Below are positions 1 to 8,299 of a stretch of 64,000 nucleotides of DNA, piece by piece. Under the pieces are notes generated by a model that saw nothing but the letters and a program-made list of their open reading frames with translations, did no database searches and had not been told where the DNA came from. Position 1 is the first letter of the stretch; each line of letters opens with the position of its first letter. This DNA comes from Bacillota bacterium (GTDB taxonomy: Bacteria > Bacillota > Clostridia > Oscillospirales > Ruminococcaceae). Where the stretch lies: NCBI GenBank assembly GCA_023388515.1, contig JAEWGD010000012.1:23525-87524 (forward strand), in the 5' to 3' direction. The position numbers and the translations under genes are program-made.

Positions 1-368
1 TTTATAGTGGTTGCAGTTGGGCGTGTAGCTTCCACTACTTCAAATATGCCTAGTGGTACGCCCTCGTACTCTGTAGGGGATATTTTTAGATAATATATCA
101 GTTCTATTTTTGCACCCTTGAAGGCTCTGTAGTTGGTGACATCATCATAGATGGTTAAGTTTTGCTTACCTCTGTATGTATACCCAATCATAAAACCATT
201 GTCGGAGGTGCACTGATTAAAATGCCGAAGTTCTGCAATATCATCATCAACTATTGTAATTATTGTATCGTCTGCAAGAGTGATTGTGCCTACCACATAA
301 CTATCTATCGCTAATCCTGGTGTTAAGTTCCTGATAGCATTTTTGTAGGCGTTTGAAACGTTATACAT
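1..368 (-). CDS. Phage tail protein, 5' part only (runs off left edge)
   Basis: The frame is open from an ATG at 368 to the window edge (122 codons) behind a clear AGGAGG site. The N-terminus begins MYNVSNAYKNAIRN and continues with beta-rich sequence containing the phrase YLKISPTEYEGVPLGIFEV. This style is typical of the N-terminal domain of phage minor structural or tail-tip proteins encoded just after the tape measure and distal-tail genes. It sits 10 bp downstream of the DUF6711-like gene in the late operon. The C-terminal part, which would identify an endopeptidase or receptor-binding domain, is not visible. Confidence 0.7.
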   Translation of the reverse strand, partial: MYNVSNAYKNAIRNLTPGLAIDSYVVGTITLADDTIITIVDDDIAELRHFNQCTSDNGFMIGYTYRGKQNLTIYDDVTNYRAFKGAKIELIYYLKISPTEYEGVPLGIFEVVEATRPTATTI

Positions 369-378
369 TCTGAACCTC

Positions 379-747
379 CTAACATTCGATTAAATTTAAA
401 CTCATAGTCCATAAGCTGTTTGCGAGTGATTTTTCGTCAACCGATATAAGATTACCCGAACGTGGGCTTCCGGGATAAAACGTTCGGGTTATAAAACTAA
501 TTGTATTAGGGTCAAAAAAAGTTACTTCAAAAGTTGGCTCTGAAATAGCATTTTTAATTGTTGAAAAATCAATTGTTTTTATCAGCGACCAAGTTAAACT
601 GATTGTGTAAATGTCTGATCTGATACGCTCTCGCCTAAATTTTGCTGACTGAGAACGAGTAGACGCCTCGCTGTCCACATCGTTTAAATCTACCTTGTAT
701 CCGTCTGGGTTAGGTAGAGCAACTCCGCCTATTGTTATGACGTTCAT
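379..747 (-). CDS. Distal-tail-like protein (DUF6711 type)
   Basis: This 122-residue protein opens with a short beta-strand and a 'G..LPNPDGYKVDLNDVDSE' segment, then an R-x-R-x-R stretch, a W-S motif and an 'F..TFYPGSPRSGNL' segment. That pattern matches the small DUF6711 phage family found between tape measure and tail-tip genes, which I infer to be a distal tail/baseplate hub component. The ATG follows a strong GGAGGGGGTGAGG site, and the gene starts 6 bp after the tape-measure stop. The family assignment is by memory of its pattern. Confidence 0.65.
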   Translation of the reverse strand: MNVITIGGVALPNPDGYKVDLNDVDSEASTRSQSAKFRRERIRSDIYTISLTWSLIKTIDFSTIKNAISEPTFEVTFFDPNTISFITRTFYPGSPRSGNLISVDEKSLANSLWTMSLNLIEC

Positions 748-753
748 TATACC

Positions 754-3447
754 TCACCCCCTCCCATTACTGTTTATTCGCTGCCCGTTTTGGATTTTAG
801 TTACTTCATACGACAACTCTCTGCCATCTAACGTAATGTAAATTTGAGGAGAACTTGAACCACCAGATGATTGAAGAACAGGTAAGATTCCTGAAAGTAT
901 TTTTGATGCAAGCATATTAAGTGCTCCTGTGTTATTCTCGAGTGGGATAACCGCTTCCTTGCCTGCTTCGCCAATCATAGCTACTGTCGGGCTGTCAACA
1001 ATACCACCTCTTGCTAGTTTAGGGATTTCAAGCGTACCTAGTGTTTCGATACTCACGCCCGGAATTTTATTAATCGTTCCAATAGCTGTATTAATGGCAT
1101 TTATAAAGCCGTTAATTTTATCCTCTGCAAAAGTTAATATTGCGTTAACAACGGTTTTAAACGCCTCACCCATGGTATCGCCGATTGATGTTCCTATGCT
1201 TGAAAACTTAGATTTTATAGTATCCCAAATACCACTAAAAAATGTTCCGACACCCGAAAACACTGCCTTGATTCCGTCCCAAGCCTCTGTGAATTTATCG
1301 CTAAACCATGTTCCAATTGCAGAAAAGACGTTTTTTATTCCGTCCCATAATCCAACAAAAAAATCTTTAATCGCCCCAACAAATCCATCTACAAAGTTTC
1401 TGAATCCCTCAAAATTATCATAAAGTAGCTTGAATGCACCAGCAAAAGGATTAACTATAAACAACAGAATTGCCACCCAGTTGTCTTTGAAAAAATCAAC
1501 AACTTTGTTAAACGCAGCTTTTATGCCGTCAACCGCAGCCTTGACGGCTCCAACGATTGCGTCCCAAACCTTGACAGCAACTGCTTTTATATCGTCCCAA
1601 TGCTTTATACACAACACGATTATAGCAATTAGCGCAGCGATTGCTATAACTACCAACCCTATTGGATTTGCACTCATGGCGGCATTAACTGCCCATTGCA
1701 CTACGGTGTATGCTGCCATAACCCCTTTAGCTATAGCTACTGCAGCAGCAATTAAACCGATTGCAGCAGCAATTGACCCTAGTATAATAACAATAGTTTC
1801 AAATGCTGTTTGATTATTGCTTATCCAATCGCTTATACCAGTCAGCGCTTTTGTGAATCCCTCTAAAATAGAAACTATAAGCCCACCTGTCCACGTTGCA
1901 AGAGGCTTTAAAAGCTTATCCCATAGCCATTTCCCCATTGGCTTTAAAGCTTTGATGATGTTAGTTACAGTCCCAATCGCTGCTGATAATAAATCTAAGA
2001 ACGCTGGAACAACGTCACTCATTACCCATGTGCCAAATGGGACAATTACATTCTCCCACAACCACAATAGCCCCTCGCCGACAGTCACGGCGAAAGGTGT
2101 TAACGCCTCCCACAACCAATCCAGTGACTTGTTAATGCTTTCCCAGTTAATGTTCTCGAGCCCGTTTGAAATAGCGTCTATGAATCGTGGCAATCCCTCG
2201 CCCATAATCCACGACCCCACAGGCTGTAAAAAGCTGTCATAAAAATCTTGCAAACCCTGTGCAACAAAATTCTTCAATGGGTCGAGCGCTGTTCTCAAGT
2301 TTTCTAAAGATGTTTTTATAGGCTCGAAAGCTGATTTAACTCTATCCATAACTTCCATAACCTTAGGCGATAACTCAATGTTTCCGCCTATTTCCCCACC
2401 TAATGGGTCTATTGCTGCTATTCCTGTGTCTGCCCCACTATCAGCAGTACTTGAAGTATCGCCATCGCTTGTATTACCCTGTAACACGTTCAACTGGTCG
2501 AAACTTGCAAGGCTATTTTTCGCTGCCTTGCTTGCTTTTGTGGTCGATTTTGCTAGGTTATCCTGTGCTTTAGACGCTGATACAGCGGTGCTTGTTACTT
2601 GGCTTTGTTGCTCTGCTTGCTTGCCGAACAGTGCAGTTGAAACCTGTGCGAACACATTGGCAAGGCGTGTCAAGCCTGTTATCATAGCGTTTATTTGTGG
2701 TAACACTGCTTGAGCAATTGGCATGATTGCGTTTCCGATAGCGATTTTTAAATTATTAAAACTGAATTGCAATTGCAGAATTTGCCCTGAAAAGCTGTTA
2801 GCTACCTTTGCAGCGTCACCGGTTTGGAACTTAGTTTCTTCCATAATTCCAAGAACTTCTGCTTGAATTTTCTGCTGTTTAGTAAGGCTATCAACACCCA
2901 CACCAATACTGTTGGCGTAGTCTTTCCACATCATTGAAACGTTTTTGGTTACTCCAGCATTATCAACAAGAATCGAATTTTCATTTTTTAATCCTTCCGA
3001 CGCCGACCTCACAGCCTCACCCATCGATAGGGAAGCCTGTCTGCCAAAAGCCGAACTATCTTTTAACGCAAGCATGGATTGTTCAATTTGCTTTGTGTCA
3101 TATCCACGTGACGCAAGGTTTTTGTATGCTGTTATAGCGTCCGTTGCTGGTATAAGCCCGTCTTTGGTATAGCTATCAATAAATCCTTGTGCCTCTGCAA
3201 AACTTCGACCTTGCCCGTCCATGATACTCTTTAGCCCTGTCATAGCATTTGTTAAGTTCGTCGCCGACTTAACTGACGCCTTGCCAAAGCTAACTATCGC
3301 AGCAGTTCCAAAGGCTACTCCAGCAGCGATTGCAAGGCTTTTGAGTGAGTTTTTAATGCTTGAAAGCCCCCCCTCAAGCTGTTTAGTTCCTTTGTTGAAT
3401 CCACTTTGGTCTATTTTCGTGCTAATTATAATACTGCCATCTGCCAT
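754..3447 (-). CDS. Phage tail tape measure protein
   Basis: The 897 residues have the usual tape-measure architecture. The N-terminus starts 'MADGSIIISTKIDQSGFNKG' and is helical and Ala/Ser rich. A long hydrophobic region lies at about 545-615. After it come repeated W-D-x-I-K-x-x-F-S-x-I/V-G-T-F segments, and the C-terminus carries 'ARGGIVDSPTVAMIGEAGKE', a signature shared by many siphovirus tape measures. It would set tail length and line the tail tube. The N-terminal third resembles the TP901-type core. It follows the tail chaperone genes, but with a PH-domain gene and terminator in between. Confidence 0.93.
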   Translation of the reverse strand: MADGSIIISTKIDQSGFNKGTKQLEGGLSSIKNSLKSLAIAAGVAFGTAAIVSFGKASVKSATNLTNAMTGLKSIMDGQGRSFAEAQGFIDSYTKDGLIPATDAITAYKNLASRGYDTKQIEQSMLALKDSSAFGRQASLSMGEAVRSASEGLKNENSILVDNAGVTKNVSMMWKDYANSIGVGVDSLTKQQKIQAEVLGIMEETKFQTGDAAKVANSFSGQILQLQFSFNNLKIAIGNAIMPIAQAVLPQINAMITGLTRLANVFAQVSTALFGKQAEQQSQVTSTAVSASKAQDNLAKSTTKASKAAKNSLASFDQLNVLQGNTSDGDTSSTADSGADTGIAAIDPLGGEIGGNIELSPKVMEVMDRVKSAFEPIKTSLENLRTALDPLKNFVAQGLQDFYDSFLQPVGSWIMGEGLPRFIDAISNGLENINWESINKSLDWLWEALTPFAVTVGEGLLWLWENVIVPFGTWVMSDVVPAFLDLLSAAIGTVTNIIKALKPMGKWLWDKLLKPLATWTGGLIVSILEGFTKALTGISDWISNNQTAFETIVIILGSIAAAIGLIAAAVAIAKGVMAAYTVVQWAVNAAMSANPIGLVVIAIAALIAIIVLCIKHWDDIKAVAVKVWDAIVGAVKAAVDGIKAAFNKVVDFFKDNWVAILLFIVNPFAGAFKLLYDNFEGFRNFVDGFVGAIKDFFVGLWDGIKNVFSAIGTWFSDKFTEAWDGIKAVFSGVGTFFSGIWDTIKSKFSSIGTSIGDTMGEAFKTVVNAILTFAEDKINGFINAINTAIGTINKIPGVSIETLGTLEIPKLARGGIVDSPTVAMIGEAGKEAVIPLENNTGALNMLASKILSGILPVLQSSGGSSSPQIYITLDGRELSYEVTKIQNGQRINSNGRG

Positions 3448-3474
3448 TATTTCACCTCGATTCTGTTTTTGGGT

Positions 3475-3509
3475 ATAAGAAAAGCACCTACATTATTTGT
3501 AAGTGCTTT
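3475..3509 (-). terminator. Intrinsic terminator of the PH-domain gene
   Basis: Arms 3481-3491 and 3499-3509 form an 11-bp stem (one G-T pair) around a 7-nt loop. On the minus strand it is followed by TTTTCTTAT. It lies 20 bp after the PH gene stop and upstream of the tape-measure gene, inside what is otherwise one late operon. Confidence 0.7.
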
Positions 3510-3528
3510 AAACCGTATGTTATTTTAA

Positions 3529-3945
3529 TTAAAGCCTTGCCTCGCTAATTGCTTGCCGGATTTCATCTCTTAGCTTTCGCCCGCCGTCTATTACAAATGT
3601 TTCTGTTATCCCACAAATTCTTAATTTTGCAAACTGTAAAATAGATGTAACATCATCTACAGATGTAATATCGCCTAGCAATATTTGTTTAGATGTTCCT
3701 TGCCCTAAAACGCTGTTGCAAAACAAAACTCGCTTTGTTGTTACTGCAAGCACTCCTGCTAGTTTGTTTTTTGCGCTTAGTATATCAGCTTTCAACGATT
3801 GCGAAACAGGCACTATTGACACATTCACGCTGCAGGCGTACAACAAGTCCTCTTCTGTTGACAACATTTTTTCTACTGCTTTTGCAGAACCTTTATTAAA
3901 TATAAAAGATGTTCCGCTTTTCTTGATTGCTTTTTTTATATCCAT
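3529..3945 (-). CDS. Bacterial PH-domain protein (YokE-like), probable prophage moron
   Basis: This 138-residue soluble protein has a short helical N-terminus (MDIKKAIKKSG), then a compact beta-rich domain with 'LAVTTKRVLFCNSVLGQG' and 'ITSVDDV' segments ending in an amphipathic helix. This is the layout of bacterial PH domains, including YokE of the Bacillus prophage SPbeta. The ATG at 3945 is chosen because it has a GGGAGGCG site 6 bp upstream; the longer reading from 3996 would start inside a -35 box. A TTGACA-17-TATCAT promoter directly upstream and a terminator downstream isolate it from the tail genes. I infer expression from the lysogen. The function is unknown. Confidence 0.8.
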   Translation of the reverse strand: MDIKKAIKKSGTSFIFNKGSAKAVEKMLSTEEDLLYACSVNVSIVPVSQSLKADILSAKNKLAGVLAVTTKRVLFCNSVLGQGTSKQILLGDITSVDDVTSILQFAKLRICGITETFVIDGGRKLRDEIRQAISEARL

Positions 3946-3967
3946 TAAATCGCCTCCCTTTTGTTTC

Positions 3968-3996
3968 ATGATACCACTTAAAAAGGGTTTTGTCAA
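3968..3996 (-). promoter_or_regulatory. Sigma-A promoter of the PH-domain gene
   Basis: On the minus strand, TTGACA (3991-3996) is separated by exactly 17 bp from TATCAT (3968-3973). Transcription should start near 3961, leaving a leader of about 16 nt that holds the ribosome-binding site for the ATG at 3945. The -35 box overlaps the stop codon of the upstream Gp15 gene. Confidence 0.8.
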
Positions 3997-4562
3997 CTTT
4001 TGCCTAGCAACCTCATAAATTCGTTTTCAGCCTCTGCCTCTCCGGCTGTTTGAATTTGTGGTAAATCAATAATATCTTTTGTTTTATAGCAATATTCTTT
4101 TTCTTCTTTCGACAATTTACCTTTATTTTTCCTGTTTCGCAAATCAACAAGCTTAGTAAAAAAACAATCTTCCTTTAAGTCCATGAACATATAGCAAAAC
4201 TTCCACCAGTGCAGGTAATCTATTTTTTCAAGGTCTATACGGTGGGTTTGATTAATTGCAGTATATATGTAGCGTGAATCCTTTTCAAAACTATAAACCT
4301 TTGAGCCGCTTTCGCTTGCGCTTGCTTTATTTTCCTCCCCACAATTCAGAAACATAACAGCGATTTTTTGAGCTTGCTTTACGTCTTGGGGGATTTCTTT
4401 ATACAAAAGCTTCAGCATAATTGTGTTTTTTTCATACGCTGTGAGTTCTGCGTCCTCAAATGCTAATATTATTTTTAAGCAATTACGAAAATCAGTATTA
4501 ATTTCATACTCAATGCCGTCAATTTCAGCAACGGTTGGCAGGCGTTCTAGCAAGATGTTCAT
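3993..4562 (-). CDS. Bacteriophage Gp15-family protein (tail assembly chaperone)
   Basis: The 189 residues contain 'ILLERLPTVAEIDGIEYEIN' at the N-terminus and a 'LHWWKFCYMFMDL' segment around 135-147. Both are typical of the Phage_Gp15 family, which follows the tail chaperone gene and precedes the tape measure in many Firmicutes siphophages. Its start overlaps the stop of the preceding gene (4-bp overlap, 4559-4562), as expected for a coupled chaperone pair. I saw no slippery frameshift site and did not test for one exhaustively. Confidence 0.8.
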   Translation of the reverse strand: MNILLERLPTVAEIDGIEYEINTDFRNCLKIILAFEDAELTAYEKNTIMLKLLYKEIPQDVKQAQKIAVMFLNCGEENKASASESGSKVYSFEKDSRYIYTAINQTHRIDLEKIDYLHWWKFCYMFMDLKEDCFFTKLVDLRNRKNKGKLSKEEKEYCYKTKDIIDLPQIQTAGEAEAENEFMRLLGKS

Positions 4563-4999
4563 TTTAACACTGCTCTCTTTTGTTCTCGGTTAGCGCTTTC
4601 TAAATATTTCGCCATCTTATCATCGCGGGTGGATTGAATATACGGCGTTATCCCCTCAAAAAACTGTGTAAACATATCAAGTGTATTGGTTTTCCCGAAA
4701 GCTGTTTCGCTTGTTCCTTCACCAAAAAGAGAGTCAATCTCTTCACGCATAAAAGTGCAAATATCTTTAACGATAGCAATTTGCTTTTTTAGGTTTTTTG
4801 GGATACCGTATTTGTCTAACCCACTATTTTCAAGTGCTTTCATCTTCTCAGCGTACTCTTTTTCTTTGCCCTCAAGCTTTTGTGTCAGCGTGTAAAATTG
4901 CTCTGTAAACGCAACGTCACCGGGATTAAAACATATAGCCTTGTCTGCGTCATCATTGATGGTTAGCGTGATATCGCCTCTATCGATGTTTAAATTCAT
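4559..4999 (-). CDS. Tail assembly chaperone-like protein (DUF6673 type)
   Basis: This 146-residue protein has an N-terminal beta segment (NLNIDRGDITLTIN), a charged helical centre (LEGKEKEYAEKMKALE) and a C-terminal 'FTQFFEGITPYI' segment. The pattern and position, directly after the major tail protein and coupled to Gp15, match the DUF6673 group of phage proteins. I infer it to be the G-type tail chaperone. It has a good AAGGAGTGAG site. Confidence 0.65.
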   Translation of the reverse strand: MNLNIDRGDITLTINDDADKAICFNPGDVAFTEQFYTLTQKLEGKEKEYAEKMKALENSGLDKYGIPKNLKKQIAIVKDICTFMREEIDSLFGEGTSETAFGKTNTLDMFTQFFEGITPYIQSTRDDKMAKYLESANREQKRAVLK

Positions 5000-5011
5000 A
5001 ACTGCTCACTC

Positions 5012-5043
5012 CTTAAAATAATAGCCCCGCTATTAACGGGGCT
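5012..5043 (-). terminator. Hairpin after the major tail protein gene
   Basis: A perfect 7-bp GC-rich stem (AGCCCCG at 5023-5029, CGGGGCT at 5037-5043) is followed on the minus strand by ATTATTTT. It lies 6 bp after the major tail gene stop. It probably reduces downstream transcription and helps keep major tail protein in excess, as is common for late phage operons. Confidence 0.6.
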
Positions 5044-5048
5044 TGTTT

Positions 5049-5567
5049 TTATACTGCTGGTGTAAACGTCTTTGTTGATGGGTCAAAGGTGCCGTAAGTT
5101 TTCTTACCAGTCCAATGAATATTGAAAGGTAGGTCAAGCCCCTCTGTGTTACCACCGTAAGACTGTACTGCAACAACTGCTTTTTGTGTCCATGCGGCAT
5201 AAACAGTCTTAATATCAGGCTCTTCTCCTGTTGTGGTCGAATCAAAAACATTAACGCACAAGAACGTTCTTTCAACGTCTGATAGCGTTTTTTCATCACG
5301 AACTATTTCATACAAAATATTAAATAGCTTGCTTTCCTTTTTTGCTTTCATAGGGGATACATCAGTTTGCACCTCATACTTATCAAGTGCTGTTGTGGTG
5401 TTTCCTGTAACGTCTGTAACGGTTGCTACGTTTGGATTCATAGCAAGCGACATTTCCTCAACCTTATCACCGATAAGCTCCCATATGGGCGTATCTGGTG
5501 TTTCTGCCACGTCTGCAAATAGCATAAAATCTTTACGTTTAATAGCCCCTGTTCCTGTAATAGCCAT
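5049..5567 (-). CDS. Major tail protein
   Basis: The 172 residues begin 'MAITGTGAIKRKDFMLFADV' and carry 'VTDVTGNTTTALDKYEVQTDVSP' and a C-terminal 'FNIHWTGKKTYGTFDPSTKTF'. These fit the tail-tube proteins of siphophages (major tail protein, TP901-1/phi13 type). The gene is flanked by a tail-terminator-like gene upstream and tail chaperones downstream, and ends at a GC-rich hairpin, both expected for a highly expressed tube subunit. The ribosome-binding site AAGGAG is good. Confidence 0.85.
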   Translation of the reverse strand: MAITGTGAIKRKDFMLFADVAETPDTPIWELIGDKVEEMSLAMNPNVATVTDVTGNTTTALDKYEVQTDVSPMKAKKESKLFNILYEIVRDEKTLSDVERTFLCVNVFDSTTTGEEPDIKTVYAAWTQKAVVAVQSYGGNTEGLDLPFNIHWTGKKTYGTFDPSTKTFTPAV

Positions 5568-5569
5568 AA

Positions 5570-5995
5570 TTAAATTCTCCTTTTTCTAAAAATTAGTTGT
5601 ATTTGTATCTGGTATAGTGCTGTGCCATCTTCGTATAAATCAAACAGCATAGCATTGCTTACCTGTATTTCCTCTACCTCATAATTTTGTGGTAGGGTAG
5701 GGAAGTCTTGATTATCGTTTCGTTCCTCTAGCCAATCACTGAAGCTTTCAAGGAAGTCATGGTTATCCTGTCTGTCAATCTCATCAGCCGAATTCTCCTT
5801 AGCATAGAATACATAGTTGTTCTGATATGTGCGGTTGCCCAATACATCTATGCTAGTCTTACCATTGCCAGATGGTGCGAGGGCATAGCTGGAGGGATAT
5901 TCGCCTGTTTGGTCTGTTAAGACTTCTGACACTGGTCGCATATCCATATCGGTATATTCGCATAAATAATCTTGTAGCGATTTTAATAAACTCAT
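5570..5995 (-). CDS. Tail terminator / phage minor capsid protein 3-like
   Basis: This 141-residue protein sits directly before the major tail gene, the usual place of the tail terminator. It has a 'YALAPSGNGKTSIDVLGNRTYQNNYVFYAKENS' region and the 'FSDWLEE' motif, followed by beta strands ending 'IQIQLIFRKRRI'. These are features of the Minor_capsid_3/tail-terminator family. Its start overlaps the previous stop by 4 bp (ATGA). Confidence 0.7.
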   Translation of the reverse strand: MSLLKSLQDYLCEYTDMDMRPVSEVLTDQTGEYPSSYALAPSGNGKTSIDVLGNRTYQNNYVFYAKENSADEIDRQDNHDFLESFSDWLEERNDNQDFPTLPQNYEVEEIQVSNAMLFDLYEDGTALYQIQIQLIFRKRRI

Positions 5996-6399
5996 TTAGC
6001 TGTGCCTCCTGCCACTTTAGCAACGTCACTTAGAATTTTATTCTTCTTATCTGCCCACATACGCTTATCCCATAGCTTGCCACGTTTAGGAGCACCATTA
6101 TATTTTAAATCTCTATCCGTAACAACTTTAAGTTCGCCTTTATCAGCATAAGCACTGCGGGATTTAACGCCAATCATAACCTTTCCGTAATACTGAAACT
6201 TAGCGTAAGGGCTATTGAACGTTACCTTGTCTGTACCTATTTGACGTGTATTCTTTAAAATGCCTTGTTGCATTGGAATATAAGGGTCCATTTCAGCAGC
6301 ACACCTTGAGGTGAATAGCAATTGCACTCTTCCGTTAGGTTCAAGCCCGCGCTTTTTTAGCATTGTTCCGACATCATCAAGATTTGTAACAACTTTCAT
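5992..6399 (-). CDS. Phage minor capsid protein 2-like (head-tail joining)
   Basis: The predicted product is 135 residues from the ATG at 6399, which overlaps the upstream stop as ATGA and has GGGAGGTG 8 bp upstream. An upstream in-frame start at 6417 is rejected because it precedes that site. The segment 'DPYIPMQQGILKNTRQ' followed by 'SPYAKFQYYGKVMIG' is characteristic of the HK97-gp10/Minor_capsid_2 group, which completes the head-tail interface. C-terminal residues are basic. Confidence 0.78.
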   Translation of the reverse strand: MKVVTNLDDVGTMLKKRGLEPNGRVQLLFTSRCAAEMDPYIPMQQGILKNTRQIGTDKVTFNSPYAKFQYYGKVMIGVKSRSAYADKGELKVVTDRDLKYNGAPKRGKLWDKRMWADKKNKILSDVAKVAGGTAK

Positions 6400-6794
6400 T
6401 TTGCCGACACCTCCCAATGAGCCATAGAACCACCAAAAGACTTATGGTCAACACTACTTATCGTTAAGCAGTCATCAAATTCTTTCAGTTCCGATGATGA
6501 TTTTATAACTTCATACTGCATATCGCCTTTCACCACGATATCGCCACTCTGTAGTGTCCAATATTCAGCCTTATCTTCTAACCTCGCCCACTCTTTAGGT
6601 GGCTTGTAGGCACGATTTGTGCGTATATTGCAAGGTATAATTAACTGCAAGCTATCAGCAGATGTAACGCCTGTTTTTCGCATGACAGCACCTTTGATAG
6701 AGTTCCAAAAGACACTTTTTAAAACTGTACGTTGACATTTTTCAACTGCGCCATCTTTATATTTGTTATAAACCGTCACAGTATCATTAAACAT
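6396..6794 (-). CDS. Head-tail connector protein (minor capsid protein 1 / DUF6751-like)
   Basis: Starting at the ATG at 6794 (GAGGTGGTGCTG site, 1-bp overlap with the upstream stop), this 132-residue protein has 'VTVYNKYKDG', 'LQLIIPCNIRTNRAYKPPKEW' and 'LQSGDIVVKGDMQYEV'. It is a small beta-barrel-type head-closure protein by position and pattern. The role as head-tail stopper is inferred from gene order: connector, this gene, Minor_capsid_2, terminator, tube. Confidence 0.65.
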   Translation of the reverse strand: MFNDTVTVYNKYKDGAVEKCQRTVLKSVFWNSIKGAVMRKTGVTSADSLQLIIPCNIRTNRAYKPPKEWARLEDKAEYWTLQSGDIVVKGDMQYEVIKSSSELKEFDDCLTISSVDHKSFGGSMAHWEVSAK

Positions 6795-7111
6795 CAGCAC
6801 CACCTCACAGAAATACAATTGCCTAAATACATTTTAACAGCATCTAACAACCTTTGTTCGTTGGTTTTAGGTTTAGTTTGCTGATATGATTTACTCCACG
6901 AACCGACTGATTGACTTGCGAGTTCTCCGCCCTGTTCATTAGTTTGCCAAGCCTCAGCGACTGCACACAATGCCATATTTAATTTATTTTCATTAGCATT
7001 GCAATTAAATTTATCAAGATAAACCCCCGCCCTCGTTATAAGGCGAGGGAAGTCATGTTCCGCTATCTGATTGCCCATGTAGGTGCTGACATAGAATTCA
7101 TAGGTAGGCAT
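6794..7111 (-). CDS. Head-tail adaptor protein (gp6-like)
   Basis: This 105-residue protein has an N-terminal 'MPTYEFYVSTYMGNQIAEHDFPRL' strand-helix and a helical bundle ('LNMALCAVAEAWQTNEQ'), the layout of small connector proteins encoded after the capsid gene. A serine/glutamine-rich loop 'ASQSVGSWSKSYQQT' is a feature I associate with this group. It lies 2 bp from its upstream neighbour within the head-tail block. Confidence 0.65.
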   Translation of the reverse strand: MPTYEFYVSTYMGNQIAEHDFPRLITRAGVYLDKFNCNANENKLNMALCAVAEAWQTNEQGGELASQSVGSWSKSYQQTKPKTNEQRLLDAVKMYLGNCISVRWC

Positions 7112-7113
7112 AA

Positions 7114-7386
7114 TTATTCCTCCTTTAACTCCTCATCTGGAGCGTTGGCAAGAATAATTTCAAGGATTTCAGCTTTGGTTTTTGCCCCTGATATATCGAT
7201 ATTGTTTTTAGTAGCAACCTCTTTCAACTCATCTACAGTCATTTTTTCAAGGGGTTTATCGTCTGCATCTTCAACAGGGGGCTGTTCAGTAATCGTTTTT
7301 TTAACAGGTGCATACCCTTTATCCTTGTACACCTGCAAGTTCTTTTCATCAATTTCACGGCTAATGCCATTTTTAGCTACTAACAT
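7114..7386 (-). CDS. Small HeH/LEM-like (Rho-N-like) phage protein
   Basis: This 90-residue protein ends with a helix-extended loop-helix motif (MTVDELKEVATKNNIDISG then AKTKAEILEIIL, about 48-79) preceded by a Pro/Asp-rich linker. Short HeH/SAP-like proteins in this slot, between capsid and connector, are common in siphophages. The job is not established, though capsid- or DNA-binding is plausible. It has a GGGGG-type ribosome-binding site. Confidence 0.65.
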   Translation of the reverse strand: MLVAKNGISREIDEKNLQVYKDKGYAPVKKTITEQPPVEDADDKPLEKMTVDELKEVATKNNIDISGAKTKAEILEIILANAPDEELKEE

Positions 7387-7399
7387 ATTTTAAACCCCC

Positions 7400-8278
7400 T
7401 TAAGTAGTTGATTTGTGCAGATAAACACCCTTGACTTTGTTCTCATAAACAAAAGCATCATGGTATAATCTAAACTGGAACTTCCATGCGTCCTTGTCCT
7501 GATTCACGTCAGGGCTGAAAATCTTAGGAAGAGCAAACTTCTTAGCTTGCAAAACTGCATTTGGATATACAATCATAAAGTTGATGTTTTTTGCTTCCGT
7601 TGCCTTAGTATATCCCCACGCTGCGGAGCCGTCAGCAAGAGTAATGCCTGTGTAAAAGCGTGATTTAGGTACATAGATGATAGGCATATTGTTATAGCCT
7701 GCTAGCACTGTATTAACCGTTCCATCACTGCCCCATTGGCGATTTAATGCAGAATTAAGAATAGGTTTCAAATCACTGTTTACATATAAGCGTCTACCCT
7801 CTGCTGGAACTTCATCAGCGTCCATTTGACGAACGGCTTCATCAATAGCTGCTAAAATGCTTTCCTTAGTGAGTACCGCTGCTGTTGTGGTTGTGATATT
7901 TGGTGTGCTTGCATACTTAGCAAAACGATAAGCATCAAGTTCAGGGATTACCCAATCACGCATGAATTGTCCTGTGACAGTACCAAATACCATTCCAAGC
8001 GTTTCCTCATCGTCCATACGGTCGATAGAAAGCTCCTTGCCACGCTCTTCGGTAAGTTTTAATGTTTCCCACGAAGCTGTGATATCGCCCTTAGGATAGC
8101 CATCTGTACGGGAGTAATCGCCTAGCCCTGTGGTAGCTACCTTAAGCACCTTAACTTCATTAACTCCTGAAAAATCAACCTTAGTTCCTGTGTCTATACC
8201 CTCCGTAATTGCTGATGCCTTGTAAACATCATCAATAATAGGGAGAAATTTCTTTGCATATTCTAAACTATTTGGCAT
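7400..8278 (-). CDS. Major capsid protein (HK97-like)
   Basis: The 292 residues contain 'MPNSLEYAKKFLPIIDDVYKA' at the start, an E-loop-like 'GVNEVKVLKVATTGLGDY', the conserved 'LTEERGKELSIDRMDDEET' segment and a C-terminal 'FQFRLYHDAFVYENKVKGV'. This is a well-known N4-gp56/HK97-type capsid pattern of Firmicutes phages. It follows the scaffold gene at 21 bp with AAAAGGAG upstream, in canonical order. Confidence 0.9.
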   Translation of the reverse strand: MPNSLEYAKKFLPIIDDVYKASAITEGIDTGTKVDFSGVNEVKVLKVATTGLGDYSRTDGYPKGDITASWETLKLTEERGKELSIDRMDDEETLGMVFGTVTGQFMRDWVIPELDAYRFAKYASTPNITTTTAAVLTKESILAAIDEAVRQMDADEVPAEGRRLYVNSDLKPILNSALNRQWGSDGTVNTVLAGYNNMPIIYVPKSRFYTGITLADGSAAWGYTKATEAKNINFMIVYPNAVLQAKKFALPKIFSPDVNQDKDAWKFQFRLYHDAFVYENKVKGVYLHKSTT

Positions 8279-8299
8279 AATATAAATCTCCTTTTAATT

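Noticed and set aside
929..3478. Long plus-strand open frames opposite the tape-measure gene
   Set aside because: They lack ribosome-binding sites and are antisense shadows of a well-supported tape-measure gene.
3946..3996. Longer N-terminus of the PH-domain protein
   Set aside because: It overlaps the promoter -35/-10 elements; ATG 3945 has the proper site.
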